Origin: Dickeya lacustris
GTDB taxonomy: Bacteria; Pseudomonadota; Gammaproteobacteria; Enterobacterales; Enterobacteriaceae
Assembly (NCBI RefSeq): GCF_029635795.1
Contig: NZ_CP114280.1
Span: forward strand, 3,410,001-3,474,000
Direction: 5' to 3'
Length of the DNA: 64,000 bases
The position numbers were made by a program, and so were the translations under genes. The notes below the pieces were generated by a model, which was given only the letters and a program-made list of their open reading frames with translations, ran no database searches and was not told where the DNA came from. Below are positions 53,507-63,363 of this stretch, piece by piece (positions within the stretch are counted from its first letter, which is position 1; each line of letters begins with the position of its first letter).

Positions 53507-54838
53507 TCAGCCGCGCTCGATAATCGCCTCAGGGTTCCAGCCCGCAGGAAGCGGTTGCGGGCGTCGTATGGTGATGTTGTGCAGCGTCAACCCGCTGACG
53601 CCTTGTGCAAATAAGGCGGGTAGCCCATCGGGATAAGTTTCCACACCGTAAGCACGGCCAGTCTCAGGGTTCACCAGATAAGCATTGTCCAGCCCCATCC
53701 CGGTTGGGCGCTGCGGATTGCAGGGCGGGCGAATATCATAAACGCCTTGTTCCGGTGAACCGCTGTCGCGCTGTTCGAGGGTCAGTTGATCAAAATGCAC
53801 ATGGCGCACGTAACCGGCAGGCGTACTGTGCAGATTGATGGCCCCCTCACTGATACCGCTGAGGCGGATAAACTGCACATCGTCAATCACGCCCGGCGTT
53901 ATTGCCGGGTCGCGGTGGCGAACCGATATACATACCGGGTCGGCTTTTCCCCAGTGACAAGGCGGTGCGGCAACGCACTCAAAGGTAATATCGCTAAAGC
54001 GCAAACGGCGAAACACGCCGCCATCGCGCGACAGGAGCCCGATAGCCCGATTCGAATCATAAACAGTACAGTGGCTGACCTGTACGTCCTCGATATCGGC
54101 AAACGTTTCCGTGCCGATTTTTAGCGCACAACTGCGTGAGCGCAATGTGCAGTGGCTAATGGTGATGCGTTGTACCGGGTATTGTATGGTGGCCGGTTTC
54201 GCTGTGGTTTTGATGCAAAGGGCATCATCGGCGGCACTCAGGTGGCAGTGGGATATGCGTACATCCTGACAGCTGTCGATATTCAGGCCATCGGTGTTGG
54301 CCATCGTCATGTCGTTGTCTACCGTCAGACGCTCGATATTGACGTGTCGGCAACTGACCAGATGCACCGTCCACATCGGCGCGTGTTCAAGGGTGATGTC
54401 TTGCAGGCAAAGCTGTTCGCAGCCCTCCAGAACAATGATGCGCGGACGATGCTGTGCAGGCAGTCGATATCCCTGTGCATCCGGCTCGGCACAAAAATAG
54501 GCATTGGCATTGCCGATAATTTTCCCCGTACCGCACAGCGTAATATTGCGCTGCCCACGGGCGTACAGAAAAGCCCTATCGGACAGTTCAGCCTGGCTGA
54601 GGGTGGTGGCCTGCGCGAAGTCGTGATAGTTCGCACTGGCAATCAGTTCGGCACCGGCATCCAGTTGCAGACAAAAATTGGAAGGCAGCATTAAGCCGCC
54701 CAGCAGGTAGCGCCCCGCCTCTACGACCAGAGTACCGCCGCCTTGTGCCGCAATTTCATCAATCGCGTGTTGAAAGATAGCCGTATCCGGCGTGATGCCA
54801 TCTGCCGTGGGGCCGTAGGATCGAATAGTACATTGCAT
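53507..54838 (-). CDS. GH28-family polygalacturonase-like hydrolase, cytoplasmic
   Basis: A 443-residue right-handed beta-helix protein of glycoside hydrolase family 28. The family acids are present: NTDG (N181-G184) and SAADDALCIK (D204, D205). The GHG motif of secreted endo-enzymes is absent; its place is taken by SCALKIGTE, a form found in exo-acting and rhamnogalacturonan-directed bacterial members. No signal peptide is visible (MQCTIRSYGP), so it should act on imported oligosaccharides. It is divergent from a sugar-binding protein gene (554-bp control region with a CRP-like site). Likely substrates are short galacturonides or decorated pectin fragments; the exact one is unknown. Confidence 0.85.
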   Translation of the reverse strand: MQCTIRSYGPTADGITPDTAIFQHAIDEIAAQGGGTLVVEAGRYLLGGLMLPSNFCLQLDAGAELIASANYHDFAQATTLSQAELSDRAFLYARGQRNITLCGTGKIIGNANAYFCAEPDAQGYRLPAQHRPRIIVLEGCEQLCLQDITLEHAPMWTVHLVSCRHVNIERLTVDNDMTMANTDGLNIDSCQDVRISHCHLSAADDALCIKTTAKPATIQYPVQRITISHCTLRSRSCALKIGTETFADIEDVQVSHCTVYDSNRAIGLLSRDGGVFRRLRFSDITFECVAAPPCHWGKADPVCISVRHRDPAITPGVIDDVQFIRLSGISEGAINLHSTPAGYVRHVHFDQLTLEQRDSGSPEQGVYDIRPPCNPQRPTGMGLDNAYLVNPETGRAYGVETYPDGLPALFAQGVSGLTLHNITIRRPQPLPAGWNPEAIIERG

Positions 54839-55392
54839 GATGAATGAACCCGTCAGTTCAATATGGTGCTATTTCAGCACGCTTTTTTGCCGCAGGCAGC
54901 CATGACGCCTGGAAAAACGCGCGGGGTTAGAGCCTCTTCACAGCCTGAGTGTCGGGCCAGAATGCAATGTGAGGTAGCTCGCATCCATTGAATAAGGGAA
55001 ATTTCTAACTGTGATAATCATCATGTTTATGGATGCATCGGCGGCGTCTTGATGCCGATTCAGCGTGTGACGGCGACGTTAGGCTGAATAAATGTGATGG
55101 CTATCACGTGATTGGCTGTGCGGTCGCCGTCGGGTGTGAGTCAAACGTAGCAGAATGGCCAGCGTGCGACCGGGAGCGCAATAAAACGGAGCATCTCTTG
55201 GCTACGTAACGCTATTTTTCTAGCCTGCGCCGCATAATGCGCAACCTGCGGTATGGTTACTCTGGTGAAGCGAAATGCAATCAGTCTATTTTGTCATGGC
55301 GGAAAGTCTGATTTATCTGAATGTATTCATACCTGCTTAATGATTTTCCGCTGGAAATAAACCTGAAATAACAACATTAAGAGGATCGGGGA
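54839..55392. promoter_or_regulatory. 554-bp divergent control region with CRP-like site
   Basis: No gene is visible. It separates the divergent GH28 and binding-protein genes. It contains TGTGATGGCTATCACG at 55093-55108, an excellent match to the CRP consensus TGTGA-N6-TCACA. A TGAATGTATTCA palindrome occurs at 55318-55329, and GCGGAAA/TTTCCGC arms flank it. No clear KdgR box was found by eye. Confidence 0.6.
55093..55108. promoter_or_regulatory. Candidate CRP-binding site
   Basis: TGTGATGGCTATCACG: perfect left half-site TGTGA, six-base spacer, right half TCACG (4 of 5). It lies about 285 bases before the binding-protein start and 255 before the GH28 start, consistent with catabolite control of sugar-use genes. 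Confidence 0.7.
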
Positions 55393-56682
55393 ATGATGAA
55401 AGGACTGGTTGGAGGCGTGTTATTGGCTGCGACACTGGTAAGCCAGGTTCAGGCCGCAGAACAGGTGACGCTACGGATGTCCTGGTGGGGCGGAAATAGT
55501 CGTCATCAGGCGACACTTGCAGCAATTGATGCATTTCAGAAAAAATACCCAGAGATAACAGTTAAAGCGGAATATACCGGTTGGGAAGGCTATCTTTCGC
55601 GCCTGACGACCCAAATGGCCAGTGGCGAAGAGCCGGATGTCATGCAGTTAAACTGGAACTGGATCCCTATTTTCTCCCGTGAGGGGACGGGCTTCTATGA
55701 TCTGAATAATCAAAAAGAAGCGCTGAAATTACAGGATTTCCCGATAGACGCGCTGACAACCGTGAATGGCAAAGTGAATGCGATTTCGGCTTCGCTCAAT
55801 GGCCTGGTGATGTACTACAACGTCGATACCTGGAAAAAAGCCGGGATAGCGTACCCCAAAACCTGGGATGAGTTATTTCAGGCCGGCAAGGTATTTAAAG
55901 AAAAACTGGGGGACAACTATTTCCCTCTGGCTTCACCGGCACAGGATAACGGCGAAGGGGTGCTGGAGCTTATCAATACTTACATGACCCAGAAATTTAA
56001 AGTGGGCATGATTAACGAGCAAACCAAGAGCTTTAATTACACCGATGAACAATGGCTGGAGGCGTTCCGATTCTACAAACGACTGGTGGATGAACATGTC
56101 ATGCCGTCAGCCAAGTATTACAACGCCTTCGGTAAGTCAGGCGTGTTTGAAACTCGCCCGTGGATAAACGGCGAGTACGGTGGCGCGATGCTGTGGGCTT
56201 CCATTGTGAAAAAATACGCAGACCCGCTGGCTCCGCCCGCCAAACTGGAATTAGGGCCTTATATTATGACCCCCGGTTCAGACAACCCTGGGCAGTTCTT
56301 CAAGCCGTCAATGCTGATTGCCATCAGCAAAAACAGCAAACACCCGAAAGAAGCGGCCATGTTACTCAACTTCTTGATGAATGACGCGCAAGGCAGCCTG
56401 CTGATGGGAACAGAGCGTGGCGTACCGTTGAGTCGCGTTGCTCGTCAGGCATTGCAGGATAATCAGAAACTCGATGAGAAAGACCTGTCGGTAAAAGGCC
56501 TGATGCTGGCGCTGCAATACCCAATGCAAACGCCGGTCTCCACCTATATTGAAGACCCGCAGCTCTCAAGCCTGATGCTGCAAACCATTGAACAGTTGGA
56601 CTACGGCAATAGAACGGTAGAAATGTCAGCCAAAGGCTTTAGTGACATGGGCAACCGTATCCTGAAACGCGTCATTCGCTAA
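55393..56682 (+). CDS. ABC-type sugar-binding protein (TogB-like), orphan
   Basis: A 429-residue family 1 extracellular solute-binding protein. The Sec signal peptide (MMKGLVGGVLLAATLVSQVQA, cut after AQA-like VQA) precedes the mature AEQVTLRMSWWGG. The SWWGGNSRHQATLAAI and EPDVMQLNWNW segments resemble oligogalacturonide-binding TogB and related pectin-fragment binding proteins. No permease or ATPase gene is adjacent, so it must share membrane components encoded elsewhere or serve another role such as sensing. Divergent from the GH28 gene with a CRP-like site between them. The following hairpin (56769-56799) closes the unit. Confidence 0.85.
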   Translation: MMKGLVGGVLLAATLVSQVQAAEQVTLRMSWWGGNSRHQATLAAIDAFQKKYPEITVKAEYTGWEGYLSRLTTQMASGEEPDVMQLNWNWIPIFSREGTGFYDLNNQKEALKLQDFPIDALTTVNGKVNAISASLNGLVMYYNVDTWKKAGIAYPKTWDELFQAGKVFKEKLGDNYFPLASPAQDNGEGVLELINTYMTQKFKVGMINEQTKSFNYTDEQWLEAFRFYKRLVDEHVMPSAKYYNAFGKSGVFETRPWINGEYGGAMLWASIVKKYADPLAPPAKLELGPYIMTPGSDNPGQFFKPSMLIAISKNSKHPKEAAMLLNFLMNDAQGSLLMGTERGVPLSRVARQALQDNQKLDEKDLSVKGLMLALQYPMQTPVSTYIEDPQLSSLMLQTIEQLDYGNRTVEMSAKGFSDMGNRILKRVIR

Positions 56683-56768
56683 TCGCGAACAAGCCTGCTG
56701 ATGCCGTTGATTCCGTCACTGGCGGCAGGCGGGTGTAGCGTGTGAGATAAGAGTGCGAGATGAAGAAG

Positions 56769-56799
56769 AGAAGGCCACGCCATAACGGTGTGGCCTTCT
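56769..56799. terminator. Bidirectional terminator between convergent genes
   Basis: AGAAGGCCAC (56769-56778) pairs with GTGGCCTTCT (56790-56799), with inner GCC/GGT pairing. It separates the binding-protein gene and the unknown 558-residue gene. Confidence 0.85.
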
Positions 56800-56819
56800 G
56801 CTATACAAATATCGCTAAA

Positions 56820-58496
56820 CTACGCGGCGGGCTGGCTTAACTGCGTTAACTGTTGTTGCAGGCTGCTGGCAAAGCTGCGCACGCGCTCTGCATCAAACAT
56901 CACGTGGATGCCGAATGGATAATCGCGGTGTTGCAGGCAGAAATCATCCATTTCCTGTGCGATCCCTTGTAATGCCTGAATATTGGTTTTGGCAATTTCC
57001 CGAAGAGTCCAGTTGTTTTCTACCTGCTGGCAGTAATGCAGGGTAAAAAACGCCTTTTGCGCATGGACAAATGTGCGGCAGTAGAGCGTTAACCCTCGCC
57101 ACTCTTGTTGCCAGCGCTGACGTAATGGTTCTGGTAGCGAGTGATCGCGCACGAACTGGTTGGCAGCCTGTTGGCTCTGTTCGGCCAGTTGCAAGGCGGA
57201 GTCCTTTTCTCGCACCAATTGATAGAGATTGTGGGAGGAAAGCTCGATGTTATCGCGTGAAAAGGTGAGGTCACGCCCGGAGCCCGGCAGCCAGTGGTTA
57301 CGGTTAAGTTGCCCGTAGAGGCTCCAGACGGCCTGAGCGTAACTGGCCGGTAGCAGGCTGTGGCGGTGAAACACGTGCTGGCGTGCGTAGAGTGACAGTG
57401 AGAGCGCCTGTTGCGCCTGCTCTAATTGGGCGCGCATGTCCTTGCATACCCATTCATCGGCCTGCCACTGCCAGCGCTCGGTGAGCCATTGGCGAAATAA
57501 CACCTGCTCGGTGTCGGGCGGCGTGCGGGCATTCAGTAATCGGCTACTGGCGAACAGCGTGAATTCGCTCAGTGAACCCAGCACCGTGTGATTATCCACA
57601 CCGTCCCAGCTCAGGCGACAAAGCGCATTCACGATGCGGGGGTTTTTCTCCTGGCACCACAGTAAGCGCCCTTGTACTTCGGTATAACGCAAGAAGGGCA
57701 AATTCCCCCAGCCCACTTCTTCGCCCGCCAAATCCAGCTCCACCCAGATGTCCCGGTCGGTGAGCTCCAGCAGCGCCGGATTGTTCGGAAACTCAGGCCA
57801 GAAACGCTCGGGGGTTATTTTAATGGCAGCGGCGACCGAGGCAGGGAGCGAGCGAATCGCATCAAGGACATAGGGAATATCGTGGTGGTTGGCAGGAAAA
57901 ACCCGCAGCACCAATTGCCGCTGATGAGCCTGCATCACCCGTGCGATAGCGGCAAATAACTCGCGATAGATGGGGGTGCTATCCGGCGTTTTGACCGGCT
58001 CTTTGCCAAAACACGTCTCGTCAGGCGAGGGGGCGAAGCGCACCAGGCTGTCACTGTTGGAGATAGCCAACATCAAACCGCCAAGACGAGGAATATGCTG
58101 CATCAACTGTTCAACTTTCGCGGCGAGATAATCTCGCCAGAAAGGGATGTCGATATGGCGCTCTTGGGCATCGTCCAGCAAATGTGGGTGGGCCAGCAAT
58201 AAATCAGTGGGAAAAGAGAGGGCTTTGCATTGTAAATACAGCGTGATGCCGCATTCACGGCAATACGTCGCCACACGATTGAGATAGATGCAGCGTGAGC
58301 GCTTTTGGTTACTGATGAGGTCGTCAAAATGGGTGGTCTGGTAAGCCGGTGGCGTCACCAGAATATCCAGCAGATCCGCCTGCCCCAGCACCAGGGTGTC
58401 GAACCCGTGACTGCGCGCATAATCCACCAGTACGCGAATCTGCGGCCAGTGCCAGATATCCCGTGTGTTTAGCTCCAGGGCACGATGTTGCCACAT
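56820..58496 (-). CDS. Uncharacterised 558-residue protein, possible TIM-barrel carbohydrate enzyme
   Basis: I do not recognise this protein with confidence. It has no signal peptide or membrane segment. The first ~330 residues alternate helices and hydrophobic strands in a barrel-like way (FDTLVLGQAD, GITLYLQCKAL, LGGLMLAISNSD, QLVLRVFPAN, DIWVELDLAGEE, RLLWCQ), as in TIM-barrel glycosidases of the GH67/GH20 kind; the rest is mainly helical (alpha-helical, Gln/Leu-rich, ~340-558). Conserved-looking acidic residues occur at the strand ends (LAISNSDS, ELDLAGEE). Its place beside the GH28 and TogB-like genes suggests a cytoplasmic role in plant-glycan use. Function unknown; the ATG at 58496 is the only sensible start. 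Confidence 0.75.
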   Translation of the reverse strand: MWQHRALELNTRDIWHWPQIRVLVDYARSHGFDTLVLGQADLLDILVTPPAYQTTHFDDLISNQKRSRCIYLNRVATYCRECGITLYLQCKALSFPTDLLLAHPHLLDDAQERHIDIPFWRDYLAAKVEQLMQHIPRLGGLMLAISNSDSLVRFAPSPDETCFGKEPVKTPDSTPIYRELFAAIARVMQAHQRQLVLRVFPANHHDIPYVLDAIRSLPASVAAAIKITPERFWPEFPNNPALLELTDRDIWVELDLAGEEVGWGNLPFLRYTEVQGRLLWCQEKNPRIVNALCRLSWDGVDNHTVLGSLSEFTLFASSRLLNARTPPDTEQVLFRQWLTERWQWQADEWVCKDMRAQLEQAQQALSLSLYARQHVFHRHSLLPASYAQAVWSLYGQLNRNHWLPGSGRDLTFSRDNIELSSHNLYQLVREKDSALQLAEQSQQAANQFVRDHSLPEPLRQRWQQEWRGLTLYCRTFVHAQKAFFTLHYCQQVENNWTLREIAKTNIQALQGIAQEMDDFCLQHRDYPFGIHVMFDAERVRSFASSLQQQLTQLSQPAA

Positions 58497-58787
58497 ACCG
58501 GTCCACTCTGTTGATGATCGAACGGCGAGTATAACGTTGCATGAAATCGGGATGGCAGTATTAACCGCCGCTGTCCCGCTAACTTGTGATCAATAACACT
58601 TAAAGCAATAAGTATTATCAAAAAAACCATTTAGTCGTTTTGGTTATTAAATATTTCCATCATGTCTTTAATTGTTAAGATGAGGATGAGTACCTTATGT
58701 CTCATCTGACTTTTTATTTCATAAATTTGGCTATTGCACGCAACCGGCATTAGCGCCCGCGACCAGTACAAGGATATAGACACCATA

Positions 58788-60614
58788 ATGACAACTTCGG
58801 TTTCTCCGACTCCGCTGCTTCCGTTGAGCGCGGAGCAACTTTCGCGTCTTCAGGCCGCGACCGGTGATCTTTCACCGACGCAACTTGCCTGGTTGTCCGG
58901 CTATTTTTGGGGGGTAATTCAGCAGCAGCCTCTTGCGGTTGCGCCACCTGTCGCAGCGGAGCTGTCGCCTGCCGCCGAGGTCATCCCGCCGCCGTCGATT
59001 ACCCTGATTAGCGCCTCGCAGACCGGCAATGCCCGCCGCGTGGCCGAGCAGGTGCGTGATGATTTACAGGCAGCCGGTTTGTCGGTGACGCTGGTGAATG
59101 CCGGTGACTACAAATTCAAACAGATAGCGCAGGAAAAGCTGCTGTTGATTGTCACCTCGACGCAGGGCGAAGGCGAGCCGCCGGAAGAGGCGGTAGCGTT
59201 ACACAAATTCCTGTTCTCAAAGAAAGCGCCATCGCTGGCAGGGGTGTCCTTCGCTGTATTTGGCCTGGGCGATACGTCTTATGAATTCTTTAGCAAAGCC
59301 GGTAAGGACTTTGACAGCCGTCTGGCTGAGTTAGGCGCACAACGCCTGTTGGCGCGCGTCGATGCTGATGTCAACTTCCAGCCGCTGGCCGAACAATGGC
59401 GTAGCGAGGTGGTGGCGGCATTGGCAGCGCGAGTGACCAGCCAGCGCACGGCGGTAGTGCCTTCTACGGCGGGTGTTCAGGCGAATGCCGCCGCCTCGTC
59501 GTCGTACCATAAAGATGCGCCCTATACCGCGTCGTTATTGACCAATCAGAAAATTACCGGTCGTGATTCCGAGAAAGATGTTCGTCATATCGAAATCGAC
59601 CTGGGCGACTCCGGTTTGCAGTATCAGCCGGGCGATGCGCTCGGCGTCTGGTATGAAAATGATCCGGCATTAGTGCAGGAACTGCTGTCGCTGCTGTGGT
59701 TGAAAGGCGATGAGCCGGTAACGGTAGCCGGTGAGTCGCTGCCGCTGGCTCAGGCGTTAGCGCACCGTTTTGAGCTGACGCAAAACACCGCCCCGATTGT
59801 GGAACAGTATGCCGGTTTGTCTCGTCATGAACCGCTGCTGGCGCTGCTGGCCGACAAAACGGCGCTGTTGCAATACGCCCAGCGCACCCCGCTGGTTGAT
59901 ATGGTGCGTGAAGCGCCGGTGGAGTTAACGCCGGAACAGCTACTTGGCCTGCTGCGCCCGCTCACACCTCGCCTGTACTCGATTGCGTCGTCACAAGATG
60001 ATGTGGGTAGCGAAGTACACATTACGGTGGGCGTGGTGCGTTATGACTATGATGGCCGCGCCCGTAGCGGCGGCGCATCCGGCTATCTGGCCGACAGGCT
60101 GCAAGAAGAGGGCGCTGTGCGGGTGTTCATTGAACATAACGATAATTTCCGCCTGCCTGCCAACCCGCAGACACCGGTCATCATGATTGGCCCCGGCACC
60201 GGCATTGCGCCTTTCCGCGCCTTCATGCAGCAGCGTGAAGCGCAGAGCGCAGAAGGGAAAAACTGGCTGTTTTTCGGCAACCCGCATTTTACCGAAGATT
60301 TTCTCTATCAGGTGGAGTGGCAGCGTTACGTCAAAGATGGCCTGCTGACCAAAATCGATCTCGCCTGGTCACGCGATCAGGTGCACAAAGTCTACGTGCA
60401 AGACAAAATCCGCGAAAACGGTGCGGAAGTCTGGCGCTGGCTTCAGGAAGGCGCACACATTTATGTCTGCGGCGATGCCAACCGTATGGCGAAAGATGTC
60501 GAAAAAGCGTTGATCGATGTGGTGTCGCAATATGGCGGCATGGATGGCGAACAGGCCGATGAGTTTTTAAGCGAGCTGCGTCTTGAGCGGCGTTATCAGA
60601 GAGATGTGTACTAA
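58788..60614 (+). CDS. cysJ: Sulfite reductase (NADPH) flavoprotein alpha-component
   Basis: CysJ carries electrons from NADPH through FAD and FMN to CysI. The 608 residues: flavodoxin-like FMN domain (~70-210; [14 protein letters not shown]), linker, FAD-binding domain ([19 protein letters not shown]) and NADPH-binding domain ([33 protein letters not shown]), ending in the conserved RRYQRDVY. Start 58788 (MTTSVSP) aligns with E. coli; the TTG at 58734 adds 18 extra residues. The 291-bp region before it is AT-rich and probably holds a CysB-activated promoter. The stop overlaps the cysI start (TAATG). Confidence 0.97.
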   Translation: MTTSVSPTPLLPLSAEQLSRLQAATGDLSPTQLAWLSGYFWGVIQQQPLAVAPPVAAELSPAAEVIPPPSITLISASQTGNARRVAEQVRDDLQAAGLSVTLVNAGDYKFKQIAQEKLLLIVTSTQGEGEPPEEAVALHKFLFSKKAPSLAGVSFAVFGLGDTSYEFFSKAGKDFDSRLAELGAQRLLARVDADVNFQPLAEQWRSEVVAALAARVTSQRTAVVPSTAGVQANAAASSSYHKDAPYTASLLTNQKITGRDSEKDVRHIEIDLGDSGLQYQPGDALGVWYENDPALVQELLSLLWLKGDEPVTVAGESLPLAQALAHRFELTQNTAPIVEQYAGLSRHEPLLALLADKTALLQYAQRTPLVDMVREAPVELTPEQLLGLLRPLTPRLYSIASSQDDVGSEVHITVGVVRYDYDGRARSGGASGYLADRLQEEGAVRVFIEHNDNFRLPANPQTPVIMIGPGTGIAPFRAFMQQREAQSAEGKNWLFFGNPHFTEDFLYQVEWQRYVKDGLLTKIDLAWSRDQVHKVYVQDKIRENGAEVWRWLQEGAHIYVCGDANRMAKDVEKALIDVVSQYGGMDGEQADEFLSELRLERRYQRDVY

Positions 60615-62329
60615 TGAGCGAAAGATATTCTGGCCCGCTGGTGGTTGAAGGCAAGCTTGCTGATGCTGAACGCCTGAAGCTTGAGAGCAACTATCTGCGC
60701 GGTACGATTACGGAAGATTTAAGCGACGGTTTGACCGGCGGTTTTAATGGCGACAACTTTCTGCTAATCCGCTTTCACGGCATGTACCAGCAGGATGACC
60801 GCGACATTCGTGCCGAACGCGCGGAACAAAAACTGGAGCCGCGCCACGCCATGATGCTGCGCTGTCGTTTGCCCGGTGGGGTGATGACGCCACAGCAATG
60901 GCTGGCTATTGACAAGTTTGCCGAGGAGAAAACGCTTTATGGCAGCATTCGTATCACCAATCGGCAGACGTTTCAGTTCCACGGCATTTTGAAATCGGAT
61001 TTGAAATCGGCTCATCAGTTGCTGCACGAGGTAGGGCTGGATGCGCTGGCGACCGCCAATGACGTTAACCGCAACGTGTTGTGTACCTCAAACCCGGTCG
61101 AATCCGTGTTACATCAGCAGGCGTATGAGTGGGCGAAGAAAATCTCCGAACACTTGCTGCCGCGTACCCGTGCTTATGCCGAGGTATGGCTGGATAAAGA
61201 GAAGGTGGCGACCACGGATGAAGAGCCGATCCTCGGGCCGACTTACCTGCCGCGTAAATTCAAAACGACGGTAGTGATTCCGCCGCAGAATGATGTCGAT
61301 TTGCATGCCAACGATCTGAATTTCGTCGCTATCGCCGAAGCGGGACAACTGGTTGGCTTTAACGTACTGGTCGGCGGCGGTCTGTCTATCGCCCACGGTG
61401 ATAAGACAACTTATCCACGTACCGCCAGTGAGCTTGGGTTTGTGCCGTTGTCACATACGCTGGCGGTGGCCGAAGCGGTTGTCACCACACAGCGCGACTG
61501 GGGCAATCGCACCAACCGTAAAAACGCCAAAACCAAATATACGCTGGAGCGGGTTGGCGTTGAGCGCTTTAAGCAGGAAGTGGAAAACCGTGCCGGTATC
61601 GCCTTTGAGTCGGTGCGCCCTTATGTTTTTACCAGTCGCGGCGATCGTATCGGCTGGGTGAAAGGGGTGGACAACAAATGGCACCTGACGCTGTTTATTG
61701 AAAATGGCCGCCTGCTGGATTATCCGGGGAAACCGTTAAAAACCGGGATGGCGGAAATTGCCAAAATCCACAAAGGTGATTTCCGGCTGACCGCGAATCA
61801 GAACCTGATTGTGGCCGGGGTTTCAAGCCGGGATAAAGCCAAAATCGACGCGCTGGCGCGTCAGCATGGCCTGATAGATGACAGCGTGACCGAGCAGCGC
61901 CATAACTCAATGGCGTGCGTGTCGCTGCCGACCTGCCCGCTGGCGATGGCAGAAGCCGAGCGTTTTCTGCCGGAGTTTGTCACTCAGGTCGAAGGCGTGA
62001 TGCAAAAGCATGGCGTTGGGCATGAGCATATTGTGTTGCGTGTCACCGGTTGTCCCAATGGTTGTGGCCGCGCGATGCTGGCGGAAATCGGCCTGGTTGG
62101 TAAGGCTATCGGGCGTTACAACCTGCATTTGGGCGGTAATCGTGAGGGAACACGCATTCCCCGTATGTATCGGGAAAATATTACCGAAAAAGAGATTATC
62201 GCCGAGATAGATAATCTGGTGGCGCGTTGGGCGGCAGAACGCCAGCAGGATGAAGGCTTCGGTGACTTCACCGTTCGTACCGGCATTATCAAACCGGTGC
62301 TTGATCCGGCGATTGATTTTTATGACTAA
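60614..62329 (+). CDS. cysI: Sulfite reductase (NADPH) hemoprotein beta-component
   Basis: CysI reduces sulfite to sulfide with a siroheme and a 4Fe-4S cluster. The 571 residues contain the cluster ligands in [11 protein letters not shown] and CPNGCGRAM (near 435-485), the ferredoxin-reductase-like halves and NRQTFQFHG (substrate/siroheme Arg/His). Length equals E. coli CysI (570). Its ATG uses the last base of the cysJ TAA, indicating coupling. Confidence 0.97.
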   Translation: MSERYSGPLVVEGKLADAERLKLESNYLRGTITEDLSDGLTGGFNGDNFLLIRFHGMYQQDDRDIRAERAEQKLEPRHAMMLRCRLPGGVMTPQQWLAIDKFAEEKTLYGSIRITNRQTFQFHGILKSDLKSAHQLLHEVGLDALATANDVNRNVLCTSNPVESVLHQQAYEWAKKISEHLLPRTRAYAEVWLDKEKVATTDEEPILGPTYLPRKFKTTVVIPPQNDVDLHANDLNFVAIAEAGQLVGFNVLVGGGLSIAHGDKTTYPRTASELGFVPLSHTLAVAEAVVTTQRDWGNRTNRKNAKTKYTLERVGVERFKQEVENRAGIAFESVRPYVFTSRGDRIGWVKGVDNKWHLTLFIENGRLLDYPGKPLKTGMAEIAKIHKGDFRLTANQNLIVAGVSSRDKAKIDALARQHGLIDDSVTEQRHNSMACVSLPTCPLAMAEAERFLPEFVTQVEGVMQKHGVGHEHIVLRVTGCPNGCGRAMLAEIGLVGKAIGRYNLHLGGNREGTRIPRMYRENITEKEIIAEIDNLVARWAAERQQDEGFGDFTVRTGIIKPVLDPAIDFYD

Positions 62330-62357
62330 TTGATTTTATGGTTAACAGGAGAGCCTG

Positions 62358-63092
62358 ATGTCCATGCTGAATCTGGAGGCGCTACGCGCCTTATCTAAAC
62401 CGGAGCAGGGCGCTGCGTTGGCAGAGGTCAATGCTCAATTGGAAGCGCTAAGTGCGCAAGCGCGAGTCGCCTGGGCGCTGGAGAATCTGCCGGGCGAGTT
62501 TGTGTTGTCCTCCAGTTTTGGTATTCAGGCCGCCGTGTGTCTACATCTGGTCACGCGGCAGTATCCGGCTATTCCGGTGGTGCTGACGGATACCGGGTAT
62601 CTGTTTGCGCAAACCTATCAATTCATCGACCAGTTAACCGAACAGCTGTCGCTTAATTTGCAGGTATACCGCAGCGCGCTGTCGCCTGCCTGGCAGGAAG
62701 CGCGTTACGGCAAACTGTGGGAGCAGGGCCTGGAAGGGATTGAGCAGTACAATCAGCTCAATAAAGTCGAGCCGATGAACCGGGCGCTGGACGAGCTGGG
62801 CGCAGGCACCTGGTTTGCCGGTCTGCGCCGTGAGCAGTCTGATAGTCGTGAGCATTTACCGGTCTTGTCGCTTCAGCGCGGCGTGTTTAAATTTCTGCCG
62901 ATCATCGACTGGGATAACCGGACTGTATACCAGTATTTGAAAGCCAATGGCCTGAGCTATCACCCGCTATGGGAGCAGGGCTATTTGTCCGTTGGCGATA
63001 CGCACACCACCCGTAAATGGGAGCCGGGCATGAGCGAAGAAGAGACCCGCTTTTTTGGCCTGAAGCGCGAATGCGGCTTGCATGAAGAATAA
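62358..63092 (+). CDS. cysH: Phosphoadenosine phosphosulfate reductase
   Basis: CysH reduces PAPS to sulfite with thioredoxin. The 244 residues have the PAPS-binding [15 protein letters not shown] and TDTGYLF elements and the C-terminal catalytic ECGLHE motif; it lacks the paired CC motifs of the iron-sulfur APS reductases. Third gene of cysJIH, 28 bases after cysI with AGGAG before the ATG. A terminator follows at 63147. Confidence 0.97.
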   Translation: MSMLNLEALRALSKPEQGAALAEVNAQLEALSAQARVAWALENLPGEFVLSSSFGIQAAVCLHLVTRQYPAIPVVLTDTGYLFAQTYQFIDQLTEQLSLNLQVYRSALSPAWQEARYGKLWEQGLEGIEQYNQLNKVEPMNRALDELGAGTWFAGLRREQSDSREHLPVLSLQRGVFKFLPIIDWDNRTVYQYLKANGLSYHPLWEQGYLSVGDTHTTRKWEPGMSEEETRFFGLKRECGLHEE

Positions 63093-63146
63093 GCCTTAGC
63101 GCTGGCACCGGCATTGCTGGCATCCCGGCGGTTCGCCTCGTATGAT

Positions 63147-63183
63147 GGCGGCTTCCTGTTGTGTGACAGGCGGCCGCTTTTTT
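63147..63183 (+). terminator. Terminator after cysJIH
   Basis: GCGGC (63148-63152) with GCCGC (63173-63177) and inner CCTGT (63155-63159) with ACAGG (63166-63170) form an interrupted stem followed by TTTTTT. Confidence 0.88.
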
Positions 63184-63217
63184 ATCGCCTTAGAAATTTT
63201 ATCGCCTTAGAAGAAAG
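63184..63217. repeat. 17-bp tandem repeat x2 between cysH and cysG
   Basis: ATCGCCTTAGAAATTTT (63184-63200) is directly followed by ATCGCCTTAGAAGAAAG (63201-63217); the first 12 bases are identical. It begins within the terminator tail. Confidence 0.8.
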
Positions 63218-63363
63218 GAACGCACGGCTATTAAACGTTTTTATTCTTTAACGAAGAGTTTGTTATTCCATTACGGAACTAATCATACCAATTCGGCATT
63301 TCATAACCCTTCTGTTCACGTTTTATAGTCGCTTATCAATTTATTCACTTAGTAAAGGCATCT

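Noticed and set aside
55027..55392. KdgR operator between the GH28 and binding-protein genes
   Set aside because: Short AT-rich inverted repeats are present, but none fits the KdgR consensus well enough by eye.
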